Assembly: GCF_048544455.1 (NCBI RefSeq)
Contig: NC_133537.1
Coordinates: 309,541,738 to 309,605,737 of the forward strand
Direction of reading: 5' to 3'
From: Silene latifolia
Taxonomy: Eukaryota > Streptophyta > Magnoliopsida > Caryophyllales > Caryophyllaceae
DNA: 64,000 nucleotides
Below, one piece after another: positions 1 through 11,706 of the stretch. The translations under genes were made by a program, and so were the position numbers. The notes below the pieces were generated by a model. The model did not search any database. It was not told the origin of the DNA and worked only from the letters and a program-made list of their open reading frames with translations. The stretch's first letter is position 1. Every line of letters begins with the position of its first letter.

Positions 1-3000
1 GTAAAATACGCAAGGATGGTATTTCTAGCTCGACTGGTTGTACAGCTTCCATGCCGTAGGTCAAATAGAAAGGGGTGGCCCCAGTGGGCATCTTAACAGA
101 TGTACGGTATCCCCATAAAGCAAAGGGTATCTTGCTTGGCCAATATCTATAGTTGTCAATCATTTTCTTGAGAATCGTGACAACGTTTTTGTTTGCCGCC
201 TCTACTGCGCCATTGGTTTGTGGTCTATATGGCGAGGAGTGGTGATGCTTAATTTTGTACTTGGCTAGCAATTGCTCAGTCTCAGCTTGGAAATGTGATC
301 CATTGTCACTGATGATCTCATGTGGGCAACCATATCGACAGATGATATTGGTTTGTATGAACTTTGCCACGTTCTTGGCTGTAAGACTGGTGTAGGAAGC
401 CGCTTCTACCCACTTGGTGAAATAATCGATTGCTACTAGGATGAAACAGTGACCTTCTGTTCCGGCTGGAGTGATCTGGCCGATGATGTCAATTCCCCAA
501 GCAGAAAATGGCCAAGGAGATGTCATTGTGTAGAGCAATGAAGGAGGGACATGTTGCACATTCCCTAAGATTTGGCAATTATGGCAATGTCTTACATATT
601 TGATGCAATCGGATTCCATCGTGGTCCAATAATACCCCAAACGTGTGATTTTCTTTGCCATCATGGGTCCACTCATGTGAGGGCCGCATTCTCCATCATG
701 GACTTCTTCCATCACTTTACGTGCCTGTGAATGATCAAGACAACGTAGGATTACACCAAGAGGTGTTCTTTTGTATAACTCTCCTTGCATGAGAACGTAT
801 TGGGAAGCTAGTAAGCGGATAGCGCGTTGTCCCCTTTTGTCCATATCTGGTGGATAAGTGCCATTGAGTTTGAAATTTAGGATCGCTTGGACCCAAGGTT
901 CCTCTGTGATTTCCTCTTCATCGGTGATTTGGTGCACATAAGCTGGCTCTGACCGTCGTTCGATGCATAAAGGCATTTCTACCATGCTATCCGGCATATT
1001 AATCAAAGATGCAAGTTTTGCAACAGCATCTGCAAATTGATTCTCCTCTCGAGGTAGGTGTAGGTAGGTTACTTGATCGAAGAATTGGGCAACTTGGTCT
1101 ATTCTGGCTTGATAAGGCGCTAAGCTTTCACTTCGGATTTTCCAAGATCCTGTAATTTGGTTGATGATCAAAGATGAATCCCCATGCACTCGAAGATTCT
1201 TGATGCCTAAACCTACTGCTGCTTGCAATCCAATGAGACAAGCTTCGTATTCTGCAGCGTTATTTGTCACCTCGAAGTCGAGTTTGACAGAGATTGGTGT
1301 ATGCTCGCCTTCAGGAGAAATGAGCAACACTCCTATTCCACATCCTCTTAAGTTCGATGCTCCATCAAAATAAAGGTCCCAGGAGTCTACATCGGTTTGG
1401 AGTATATCCTCATCCGGAAACGACCAGGTGTCTATCGTTTGTGTATCATTAGTGGGATTTTCTGCGAAGAATTCGGCAACGGCGCGCCCCTTTATAACTT
1501 TCAAAGGTACATACTTGAGATAGAACTCTGAGAGCATCAAAGTCCATCTTGCTAGGCGTCCATTGAGAACGGGTTTCTCAAAGAGGTATTTGACAGGATC
1601 CATTTTGGAGTATATTTTGACGGAGTAGCTAAGCATGTAATGGCGTAGCTTCATCGTTGCCCACACAAGAGCGAGGCATGTCTTCTCGAGTGGCGTGTAT
1701 TTGCACTCGTACTCCAAGAACTTCTTACTAAGGTAGTAGATAGCTCTTTCTTCTTTTCCTACGGTTTGAGCTAGCATGGCCCCCATGGCCGTTTCAGTTA
1801 CCATGAGATATAAACCAAGAGGTTGATCTCGTTGAGGTGGCATGAGCACTGGTGGTTTGGCTAGTATTTCCTTGATTTGGTCGAAAGCCTTTTGACAGTC
1901 ATCATCCCACATGGTGTAATCTGTTTTCTTTAACTTCTTGAAGATAGGTTCGCAGATCATGGTGAGTTTCGATATGAATCGACTTATGTACTGCACCTTG
2001 CCTAGGAATCCTCTAACCTCTTTTTCCGTTTGAGGTTGCGGCATTTCGATTAGAGCTTTGATCTTAGAAGGGTCTATTTCTATTCCTCGTTGGCTGACGA
2101 CGTATCCCAGGAGTTTACCAGATGTTACTCCGAATGCGCATTTCTGAGGATTGAGCCTCATGTTGCACTTCCATAGCCTTGAGAAGAATTTGCGAAGGTT
2201 TGCAATGTGCCCCTCTCTTTTCTTGGACTTGACGATCATGTCATCTACGTATACCTCAACTTCTTTATGCATCATGTCATGTAAGAGCGTAGTTGCGGTG
2301 CGTTGGTATGTAGCTCCGGCATTGATTAACCCAAACGGCATAACCGTGTAGCAATAGGTTCCCCATTGAGTGACTAAGGCGGTCTTATGCATGTCCTCTA
2401 TGGCCATCTTGATCTGGTTATATCCTGCGTATCCATCCATGAAGGATAGAAACGCGTGATCTGCTGTATTATCTACCAATATGTCGATATGTGGTAGAGG
2501 AAAGTCATCCTTGGGACTCGCTTTGTTTAAGTCTCTAAAATCAACACAAACACGGATTCTCCCATCCTTTTTGGGTACGGGTACTATGTTAGCCACCCAA
2601 TATGAGTACTTGGAAACTTTGATGAACCCGACTTTGAATTGTTTATCGACTTCTTCTTTGATCTTGAGAGCCCATTCTGTCCTCATTCGACGAAGCTTCT
2701 GTTTCACGGGTTTGAAACCTGGTTTGATTGGGATTCTATGCTCTGCGATGTCCCTGTCGATCCCTGGCATGTCTTTGTAGGACCAAGCAAAAACGTCTTT
2801 GAACTCGTGCAGGAGGTCTATGAAATTGGCCATTTCGGTAGGGCTCAAGGTCGTCCATATCCTAAGTTCTTGGGGTTCTAGTTCAGTTCCTAGATTGATG
2901 GGTTCAGTGTTTTCTATTACTGGTCCCCCTTCCCCCTCTTGTAGTATTTCTTTGGCTATGTAGGGAGGTATTTCGATCGAGTCTGGGTCTGGGTCATCCT

Positions 3001-3814
3001 CAGTATCATCGTAAAAAGAATTGCATTCAAGATAACACGAAGAGTAAGCAGAACCTGATTTATTCATATTAAAATTTGAGAAAAGTTGAAACAAAGAAGC
3101 CATCTGATCCGTAGTCAGTGGCGGTAAAGGGACAGCCGTTGGGACATTTCCCGAACTACTGTTGCTACTTGACACTAAGCTAGTAGAAACATGGGGAGTG
3201 GGAATGACGGCAGGAGGAGACTCTCTAGGAACTTCTCTAGATTCCGAATCTGACTCCGACTCTGACTCGAATTCATCGTCTTCTGGTTCTCCTTTGAACA
3301 ACTCTCCTTCTCCAGTGGTGAGCTTGAAGAGTCTTCCTTGATTGTTCGTCCAGTTGATCGACTTTCTCCGTCCTTTCTGCTGATGGGTGTTGGTTTCTGT
3401 GATTAATGCGGTAGGGTTGAAGTGATCGTCTTGAAGTATCATGGTAATGATCTCATCCTGCGCGGCTCTAACAAATCGATCTTCTCCAAATAGTAGACTA
3501 ACAGCTTGTTCGTCTAAGCAAGGTGCTTGACGAGTCTTGACGGTAGGAACCGTTTCTGGAGGAATGAAGTAGCAATCGTGAAGGATCTCGATTTCGGCTA
3601 GATTCCTTTCGAGATAGTGCCAAGGGTCGGGAAATCTGTGAAAGATATCTTGACTTCCTTCCCTAACGAAGTATCCATTTAGGGTAGGGAGGTAGGGTCG
3701 CATTTGGATTCCCACATTCTTACGGTTTTGAACCTGAACGAGCATCTCGAGAACTTCCTCTTTAGTGGGTTTGTATCCTAGTCCAAGGGGTATTCTTTGT
3801 GAGTTGCCCTCTTT
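1..3814 (-). pseudogene. pol: pol polyprotein: RT, RNase H, second RNase H, integrase (partial)
   Basis: I saw no internal stop between 3814 and the window edge. In minus-strand order: a linker rich in Ser, Asp and Glu (about 3300-2900); RT with VPKKDGRIRVCVDFRDLN, the block MPFGLINAGATYQR and the catalytic YVDD near 2240; a first RNase H (about 1770-1440); a second RNase H starting DLYFDGASNLRGCGIGVLL (about 1390-1000) with the DSSLI block; and integrase from about 720 with the zinc-finger CHNCQ, WGIDIIGQI, SDNGSHF and the glutamate in NGAVEAANK. The text ends within the C-terminal part of integrase. Its function is reverse transcription and integration of the element. The stop at 3815-3817 separates it from the protease part. 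Confidence 0.88.
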
Positions 3815-4549
3815 TTAGGGTGCAAAAGTGTTCCTTCGGATAGGATTCAAAGGCATTCCCGGGAAATATCCCTGGGTTTTGAGTATGTGGTTGACCACTA
3901 AATTAGAGTAAGGATTGAAGTACAAAGGTGCCAACTCGCTTTCTATGACGCATATGCTATGGAAGCCCCTAAGTTCATGTACTGGATCCGCAATGACTTG
4001 ATTACTTGAATTCTTTTTTATTATTGCCTTGATGGGTGACGAAGTGATCGTCACCACCCTACCATTTAGTGGGATTTTGATTTTCTGGTGGAGGGTGGAT
4101 GTTACCGCTTTGGAAGCGTGAATCCAGAGTCTTCCCAGAAGAATGTTAAAGGATGCCTCAATGTCCACTATTTGGAAGTTAACCTTTCGCTCAATTGGCC
4201 TTGTGGCTATGGTTAGGTTAACAAGTCCTACTACCTTTCGTCATGTACCATCATATGCGCGAACACCTTGGTTGGTAGGGGTCCAATCCGACTCTTTCAT
4301 GCCCAATTTGTATGCCGTTTTCAAGGGTATGACATTGACTGCGGAGCCATCATCTACCAAAGTCATTGGCACATTCTTCTTTAGGCAAATGACAGTGATA
4401 TAAAGAGCCAAGTTATGACTAGCACCAAAGGGTGGCAAATCTTCATCCGAGAAAGTAATAGGATTACTTAGCTTTGGTGATTCTTGGAAGACCAAGTTGA
4501 CCACGTCGTCGGGTGTGGAGTTATGTGCCACATTTAGTTTGGCCAAGGC
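3815..4549 (-). pseudogene. Aspartic protease region of the Tat/Retand-type element
   Basis: The reading frame continues directly from gag after the stop at 4550-4552. The protease signature VDDGSAVNVIPL is typical of Tat-clade aspartic proteases and sits at roughly 4340-4375; a downstream block FNILLGRLWIHA near 4120-4155 is the conserved C-terminal GR(L/P)W region. A TGA stop at 4241-4243 and a TAA stop at 3815-3817 interrupt the same frame. No frameshift is needed to connect the pieces. The protease would mature the polyprotein inside virus-like particles. Confidence 0.8.
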
Positions 4550-6421
4550 TTACAGTAAAGTTTGGCGATGTGGGAATGAGCTTGCCACTAGTTGCCAGAC
4601 CGAAAGATCAGCCTTTGTCTTCTGTAGTTGCTTTAGCAAATGGTCAGTAGAGCCATCTTCATTATCATTTGGTGTGACCACATTGGTTAGACCGTTTGCT
4701 ATGGGACCATTTTGAGAAGTGCTTTGGTATGGGCGTCCCGAACGAGTAAGGTGGTCTACATCTTGATCTTCACAATTTTGGACTATTTGCTCACTGATTT
4801 TGACTAGGTAGTGTTCGGTGAGATACTCATCTTCATCATCATCGGCCCATATCCCATTGATGGCAGCAAGTTCCCTCATTCTCATGATTTCGGCCTCCAA
4901 TTGGATAATTTGGTCAACTAGTTCATCAACCATGGCTACTACTTCTTGCATTGTAGTGTTTTGAGAGAAGACCAGTGGTGTACGTTCTTTAGGTGTGGCA
5001 TTGGGATCACGTAGGGTTGCCACTGCACTCTCTAGTTCCATGACTTGCCTATTCACACTTTTTGCCCATGCAATGAAATCGGTGATGGTTTGAGAAATGG
5101 TAGAGTAGTTCCCTTCATTCTCTATTGTATGAATTTCATCTTCGACTGGAGAAATGAGGTGTGAACAATCTATGGTAGATTCTTCACTTGTAATCACTAG
5201 AATTCGAAGAGGATTCTGAGTGTTGTTAGGCTTACCTCCAGGCGGTATTGGTAGGCGACCGTCTTCAATCATATCTTGAAGTACATTTTTCAGTTTGTAA
5301 TATTTTTCTGTATCATGTCCCTTACCTCTATGGTATTTGCAGTACGAATTCTCATCCCAGAACTTTGATTTCTTTTCTGGTTCGGGTGTAGGGCCTATGG
5401 GTTGAAGTTTACCCAGCTTCATCAACCTTTTTAGAGCGTTGGAATACGTGTCCCCAAGATTTGTGAATTTCCTTTGTGGGGTACTCTTTTTAGATGGCTC
5501 GAGAAGGTTAACCTCATCAGTTTTACTAGTAGAGCCGTAAGAACGACTTGTTGAGCCTTGATATCCACGACCTACCGTTTTAGACAAGAGCCCTTTACGG
5601 ATGTCATTTTCGATCCTTGTTCCTAGTACGGTCAAGTCTTTGAAGGTCTTAATGTTTTGGTACCTCAAATGATTTGCATAGATGGACTTTAGGTTGTCCA
5701 CGAATTTCTCCACGAAGGTAGCTTCATCTGGACGTTCAACAACTTGAGTACTAGTCTTCCTCCACCTACTTAGAAAGTCGGTGAAACCTTCTTTGTCATT
5801 TTGGGTAAGAACCTCTAAAGTGCGCATGTTGACTTGAATTTCAGCATTATCCGCGTATTGTTTGGCAAACTCAATTGCGGCATCATCCCAGGTAGCGATC
5901 TTCTTATGTTCTAGAGAATAGAACCATTGTTTTGGGATGGTGTCAAGAGATGAAGGAAAGATCCTTAAGAACATCTCGGGTTTAATGCCTTTGATAGACA
6001 TGTAATCCTTGAAAGCACGGATATGGTTCAAAGGGTTTTCATGCCCCTTGAATTTAAGGATATCTGTCATGTTGAAGTTGGTTAGCAACTTGGAACTTAC
6101 GGCTTCATATTTGCGATTATTTTCCCTATAAATGTCATCCCCTTTGAGATACGTCAATTGTTCTTCCAAGTATTGGAGTCGTTTCTCAGCTGTAGTCATA
6201 TCTATGGGAGAGTTTTCGTCCCCGAAGTTATTCACAAATTCATCAGACACTTCACTTTCTCGAGGAGGCATCCTCGTTTCCACGGCATATATTCGGCCTT
6301 CGATTGTGTCAAGGCGATCGTACACTTGGTCTTGAGTGAATTGGAGACGAGCTAGCGCGGCTAGGATTTGATCATTACCATTCTAGAGTTGGTTGAAGTT
6401 CACGTCGCTTGTTTCAGGCAT
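4550..6421 (-). pseudogene. gag: gag of the Tat/Retand-type element, with two in-frame stops
   Basis: The likely start is the ATG at 6421-6419 (MPETSDVN). A TAG at 6383-6385 interrupts the frame 12 codons later, and a further open stretch runs to a TAA at 4550-4552. The protein shows the retrotransposon gag fold region (PKQWFYSLEHKKIATWDDAAIEF, about residues 160-180), a Tat-type C-x-Y-H-R-G-K-G-H-D-T-E knuckle-like block near 5330-5290, and a C-terminal coiled, charged segment. Gag would form the particle coat and bind element RNA. About 620 codons is normal for this clade, so length is intact despite the stops. Confidence 0.82.
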
Positions 6422-7193
6422 CTTGGAATAAGAGATCGACGACGAATCAAAACACGATCGACCATTCTAGCACACTTACTTGAAAATAAATGTTTTGACT
6501 TGTGAAGTGGGAGTGTGCCACTTGTGTCAAGTGAGTTTTGAGGAAATGACGAAGTTTAAAAATGTTGGTCCTAGTCAACTTTAGTGTAGTTGTAGGAGTG
6601 GACTCGAAGTGAGGTTTTGAAATGGGTTTTTGAGGCCCGGATTTTGACTTGACAATTGGACAAAGTTTCGACTGGTTTTGCGCAAATATTAGGCCTAAGT
6701 TTCGAAATATTTACATTTAAAAAAAGGATTTTGATTTTACAAAAATCGTCATGGTTTTGTTTAGAAATGGTGATCACATATGGTACAAACATTATACAAG
6801 CATTATAACGGGATGCTGAGTGCATTTAGAAGGGTTTTGGTTTAAAGGGTGGGTTGCCATACCGAACAATCAAACCCGAGGTCAGTGGAGAGGCTCGTAC
6901 CAAACAAGAGTAAGGCCGATTCCTAGTCCATTTCCTCAAGTAGTTAAAGTCCTTGATACAAACAAGAGTAAGTACCATGGTATGGGTGACGTCAATCGCT
7001 ATCCATCCTTAGGCCCAAATAAGAATTAGGGCCGTTTAGACGGGACGATTGGTCGAATGGGTTGGGTTGAGCCTAGGAAGGCCAAATGAAACGATCTAGG
7101 AAGACCGAGTTATGAAAACCGACAATTGTCTTGTACAAACTATTCCCTAACCTTGTTCAAGTTTCACCCTTTTGGCTACACGTAAGTGTATTA
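6422..7193 (-). other. 5' leader of the Tat/Retand-type element
   Basis: This stretch lies between the primer binding site and the gag start. I see no conserved coding block in it; the short open frames here have no family signature. Confidence 0.6.
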
Positions 7194-7211
7194 TCCCAAG
7201 CGGAGTCGCCA
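7194..7211 (-). other. Primer binding site (TGGCGACTCCGCTTGGGA)
   Basis: On the minus strand the 18-mer TGGCGACTCCGCTTGGGA begins four to six bases after the LTR end. Tat/Ogre elements use TGGCGAC-type sites matched to a tRNA 3' end, usually tRNA-Arg; the exact tRNA here is inferred. A partial copy of the site (GGTGGCGACTCC) also occurs inside the LTR near 7280-7292. Confidence 0.75.
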
Positions 7212-7916
7212 AACTGTGGACGCGGGCCCACGAGGGCGAAAAGCGAAGCAAGCTTTTCACTCTTTGGTTTATTTGCATTTGTGGAGTCGCCACCAATTTA
7301 TTGTGAAAAATTGAAAACCGTTCGAATACCTCGTGTCATGTCAAGACACAAAGTAATGACATGAACACTAAGCACTCGTTACCCTTAGCATTCTATGTCT
7401 AGAATGACTCTCGTGGATGCCAATGAACACGGATGTTCACAGAGATCTGGAGTAAGGGGTGAGGGTATATATTAGGAAGCTCTTTTGATCAAACACCTAA
7501 TCCCGCCCGCCTCGATAGCGGCCTCTACTAATGATTAGGGAAATTGTCTATACTCGATATATTGTCGATTATATGCATGCAATGCAACATCCGTTAGATT
7601 AATCCTAGCATGTGAGAATTAACTAAGTCGGTGAAACAATTAATTTAATCATACAATTGATGTCGAGGTAGAAATTTAGGTTACTTCATGTGAGAGCATA
7701 CAAACAATATAATAAAAGAAATACAATAAAGAAAATTACATCGGATTTAATGATTTATGTCGAAAATACATTTAAAACGGATTGTTTTAGAAAACAAAGA
7801 ATAAATGAATAAACGAACAGATTATGGATGATAATACGATTAATAGTTAATTAAACACGTAATTAATAAACTAGGTCAAAGCATAAACGGGAGTTCAGGG
7901 ACAGAAATCAACCGGG

Positions 7917-7978
7917 AACAGGCGCAGCAGAGCTGCGTCCCTTGGAAGAGGCGCAGCAGTCGCTGCGTCTGTTCCTGA
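7917..7978. repeat. Paired GGCGCAGC...GCTGCGTC motif cluster 1 in LTR
   Basis: Two adjacent imperfect palindromes of the form GGCGCAGCA-n-CTGCGTC are separated by CCCTTGGAAGA. The same arrangement recurs at 8517-8600 and 9127-9200 within this LTR. Confidence 0.8.
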
Positions 7979-8516
7979 GTTGAGTTCTGGCTGTGAAGCC
8001 GGAACTGCATCTTGTTAATGTTTATTGGTGAATTTAATGGTTGATTAATGAATAATTGACTCGGATGAAAGTGATTAACATATTATTTACATGTGAATGA
8101 GGTCATAAAAACGATAAAACATGGATGAAACCGATTAGGACGGATTATATACAAGATTTATAAGATTATTTACAAATTAACAAACTAATCAAATTAATTA
8201 GACTAAACAGGTTATTAGTGATGAATTAATGACGGTGACGGTAAATAACAGATACAAATATATCAAAGATGAATTCCAGAGATTCAATATGGGTAAATCG
8301 AACCTCTAAAAACCGAATTGATTTAATGACGAAAACCCGCAAATATGGATTATAAGGGATTTAAGTCGGGATTTGAAAGATGAATTAATTAACAATGAAT
8401 TATTTACATGTTAAAAATATCATACTCGAATTATTATGTTAAAAGAAACATGAACAATTGAAGACAAAGCAAAAACAATCGAATTATCAAAAGACAAGGG
8501 AGGAAAAAAGGAAGCA

Positions 8517-8600
8517 GGAACTGCGGCAGCCTCACGAAGAAGCGCAGCAGGTACTGCGTCCCTTCGAAGAGGCGCAGCAATTGTTGCGTTCTTTCTCGAC
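8517..8600. repeat. Paired GCGCAGC...CTGCGTC motif cluster 2 in LTR
   Basis: Two units (AGCGCAGCAGGTACTGCGTC and GGCGCAGCAATTGTTGCGTT) are joined by CCTTCGAAGA, with a weaker third half at the left. The internal spacer of each unit differs from cluster 1 while the arms are kept. Confidence 0.8.
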
Positions 8601-9126
8601 GTCTGTCTTCTGATAATCCGTAAAAAGGATTTTTAAACAAGGTTTTACAAATCGGTTTTAAGAATACTTTCGACATAAATCTTACATTAATGATTACAAA
8701 AATAAACAACAATAATTAAAGAAGGATTTACACCCTCAGACTTACATGTTTGACGAAACGAGATGAACTAAGTTAACGTTTAGTGATGCTCGACTCGAAT
8801 GTAGACGAAAGTGCCCTCTAGGAGGAAAACAAATAAGATTGATTAATGTTGATTGATGTGGAGTTGGTCAAATTGGTCGGTCATGCAAAACGAGGCTGGT
8901 ACTCAGAATGATCCGAGCTTACGTAGTCGAAAGTTCAAGCACGTAGACGCCAAAAAGTAAGAGCGTGGTATAGAATGCAAAGGGAGAAGAGAAGGGCGGA
9001 CACTCGCGTGAGAAATATGTGAGACCGAAGGTCTCTATTTATACTAATCACACGGAGGAAGTAGGGTTTTCGGAGAAACTTTGGAAGTGAATCTCGAAAA
9101 GATACGGAAAATACGCAGAAAAGGAC

Positions 9127-9200
9127 TGAGGAAGAGGCGCAGCAAGCACTGCGTCTCTTGGAAGAGGCGCTACACCTGCTGCGTCTTTTCCTCAGTGGTT
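9127..9200. repeat. Paired GGCGCAGC...CTGCGTC motif cluster 3 in LTR
   Basis: Two units with arms GGCGCAGCA/CTGCGTC and GGCGCTACA/CTGCGTC are joined by TCTTGGAAGA and flanked by GGAA/TTCC. This cluster lies close to the 5' end of the LTR. Confidence 0.8.
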
Positions 9201-9602
9201 TCCTCCTGCGGAAAAAAGATTTCCGCGTTTTTATTATGGATTAGCGGATTAATCTCGTTTCCTTAATATTTTGTGTGAATATTACGGGAGATATTTTACC
9301 AAAGATCAAAAGATTGGAAAATATGGAATAGAAATATCCGGAACATTCCAGAACATTCTGACTCGGTTTTAGAAAATGAAGATGGTTTTTTGACCCGGAC
9401 TCCAAATGTACTCTAATTACTGCCAAAACGACCGTATCGGCACGTAGATGACAATTAAGAGGTAGACATAAGTATTTGAGCTATCACTTGACGATAAACT
9501 TACGAATTGTCACAAATCGTTCCGTATACCAAACATGCAGCCCAATCATCACCGGGTGGTTTGCGGGAGATGCAGAAATGAGGTATCTACATATACGCAT
9601 CA

Positions 9603-9765
9603 CCATGGTAAGTTGGCACTCTCTTTTAACAGAACCTAAAGGTCCCCGTGCAATAACCGCATACTGCCCATGCAGGGAGTCGAAGCCAGGACCTCTAGTG
9701 CATGCTTTGAGGGTGACCCGCGCTCCACTGAACTCACAGTACTTGGTTAATTGTAGATTCATCAT
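9603..9765 (-). mobile_element. tRNA-derived SINE-like remnant
   Basis: On the minus strand the segment has a box A-like GAGTTCAGTGG (9725-9735) and, about 38 bases on, a box B-like GCTTCGACTCC (9677-9687), the internal RNA polymerase III promoter layout of tRNA-derived SINEs. It does not fold as an intact tRNA. The Tat-type LTR abuts it at 9602, which suggests that the retrotransposon inserted into the SINE body and displaced its 3' tail. A chance match of the two boxes cannot be excluded. Confidence 0.42.
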
Positions 9766-11706
9766 TTGAATAAAAATTAAAGTTTAAAAAAATTATATAA
9801 TCACTCGACAATCATACTAAAACTATATGATTACTCTTCAATTTTTAATTTTACACACCCTTATAAAATCAAAATTATGTCAGCAAATATTGTGAGAGGA
9901 GGGAAGCAAATCAAAATTATAATTTTACACACATTGGTACTTTAACTGTGTATGCAAGAGGAGAGAAGCAAATATTGTACAAAAAAGACAAATAAGTGGA
10001 GGTACAACATAAATATAGAATTAATGGTTTCTTGGAGTATAAAAAAGGGTAAGTAATGAATTATTTGCACTTTTATGTGAAAAGTAGAAGTAGCAAATAC
10101 CTACTTCTACTTTTGGGGGGTAACTAATTCTATTACCCGTGTAGTACATGGGACTATTTTGATTCTCTCCTTTGAATTTTCTTTTAGTTTCATAGCCGCT
10201 AGAAGACCACGGAAATCACCTTGTTAGTTGTGACAATTCAAAATACATCAAATAGTTGTCTGGTGTTTTATATGAAGTACCTAATACTTATTTAAATCTC
10301 GTTTAAGAAAATAAAATCTTATTTTACAATTGTAAGATCTAAAAATGTCTGAGCCAAATTCTATTTATGATTTTAATTGTGTAAGATTTACAATTCTGCT
10401 TGAATTTTTCATTATGTAGAACTTAAACACGATCTTAGAAGCCTACAAGTCTATCACTCGATTCTACATTAGTACGGAGTACATTGTAATAAATAATTTT
10501 GAATTTTTTTGAGGTACCACTATATTTTCCGGAATTCTTACAGATACCTTTTGTTTTTTTTGAAATCATCTGATATACCCTTCAACTTAACAAAGTTTTC
10601 ATCAAATAGGTTAATTACTACGGAGTATGATTTGTTTTTTTAAGTGATTAACATTTCCTAGAAAGATGGTCATTGTACGAGTGACCATTCACTTCATGGA
10701 TCAATATATATTCTGCTGAGAAATCAGGTAAAAGTGCCAAAACATAACTGTTAAAATAGGCATGTTGCAAAAGTTTGGTTAGCTAAAGAACACTTTATGA
10801 AATTTATAGGTATATCAAATAATTTTTAGGAAATAAAGGAAACTTACATGTTAAAATCTTAGAAAAAAACACAGGGTAGTGCTATTCCCAAATTGTTTTC
10901 ATGTTCTTAGAACTAAATATAATTGGACAGTTACTGTGAAAATGATATATGTTAATGTATCGAGATTTAAATGTGGAGATTTTTTATACTTGTTCGAATT
11001 CAAACCAAGTTCGTTAACTTTTCCGTTGTTCTCACTATGTAAGAAGCAAAACGTTGTTAACCAAACTCCTTAAAATATTTACATACAGAGTATGATAATT
11101 ATAAGACCACAAATAAACAATGTAGGCAACTTTCACAGAATTAGTTAATACTCTATTTGAATTTGAATTAGTAGTATAGCACAATTATGGGTGAATAACA
11201 AATAAACCCAAAGTTGAAGTTAAATACAGATTAACATTAACAATAAATGATGGTTTGGACTTGTTTCTGCGCGCGATTTCTTCTCTTTCAAGCTCATCTA
11301 CTCTGCAGCTCATACATGTTTTATACGTAGTTTTTCATTTCTAAGCTTTATTCCATCTTTCTCTATATTTTTTCCTTGTTGGCATGTTGCTACCTCATGG
11401 GAAGAGAAAAAAAAAGATTATATTTCGTACAACAATCAAATGAACTTTGGAGAAAATGAAGAACCCAACGATGAAATATTCATATTATAACAAACATTTA
11501 TCAAAAGCATAAACAACGATGGATACTTAGCTAATGTTTCGTCCATCTCTCATCCATTGTATGACGTTGTCAGGTGCTACAAACGTTGTATAAATTGTAC
11601 ACGAATAAACCATGCAAATGAAAATAGAAATATGTCAGAAAACACATGGAAATATATTTCAACAAAATCATAAATTAGACGGAAAAAAAAATAACGGCAA
11701 CAATTG
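9766..11706. other. AT-rich intergenic DNA, no gene recognised
   Basis: This is about 1.9 kb of AT-rich sequence with only short open frames lacking any recognisable motif. It joins directly to the broken end of the Tekay-type element at 11706/11707. Confidence 0.6.

Larger units (their letters stand above)
1..9602 (-). mobile_element. Ty3/gypsy LTR retrotransposon, Tat/Retand-Ogre type, 3' end cut by window
   Basis: Read on the minus strand, a 5' LTR (about 7215-9602), a primer binding site and a leader are followed by gag, protease, RT, RNase H, a second RNase H and integrase, running off the left edge. The order RT-RNaseH-RNaseH-integrase with a second, archaeal-like RNase H is the family hallmark of the Tat clade. 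Coding from 6421 to position 1 stays in a single frame and is broken only by four stop codons, so the copy is decayed by substitution rather than by indels. The 3' LTR lies outside the window, so insertion age and target-site duplication cannot be read. Confidence 0.9.
7215..9602 (-). repeat. 5' LTR of the Tat/Retand-type element (about 2.4 kb)
   Basis: The minus-strand LTR starts TGATGCGTATATG at 9602 and ends GCGTCCACA at about 7217-7215, next to the primer binding site, so it has TG...CA ends. It contains three clusters of paired GGCGCAGC/GCTGCGTC motifs. The partner LTR lies outside the window, so the outer boundary is inferred from the TG start and from the flanking change to SINE-like sequence. 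Confidence 0.65.

Noticed and set aside
9484-9765. Overlapping long open frames on both strands near 9480-9770
   Set aside because: They span an LTR end and a SINE-like segment; neither shows a protein motif.
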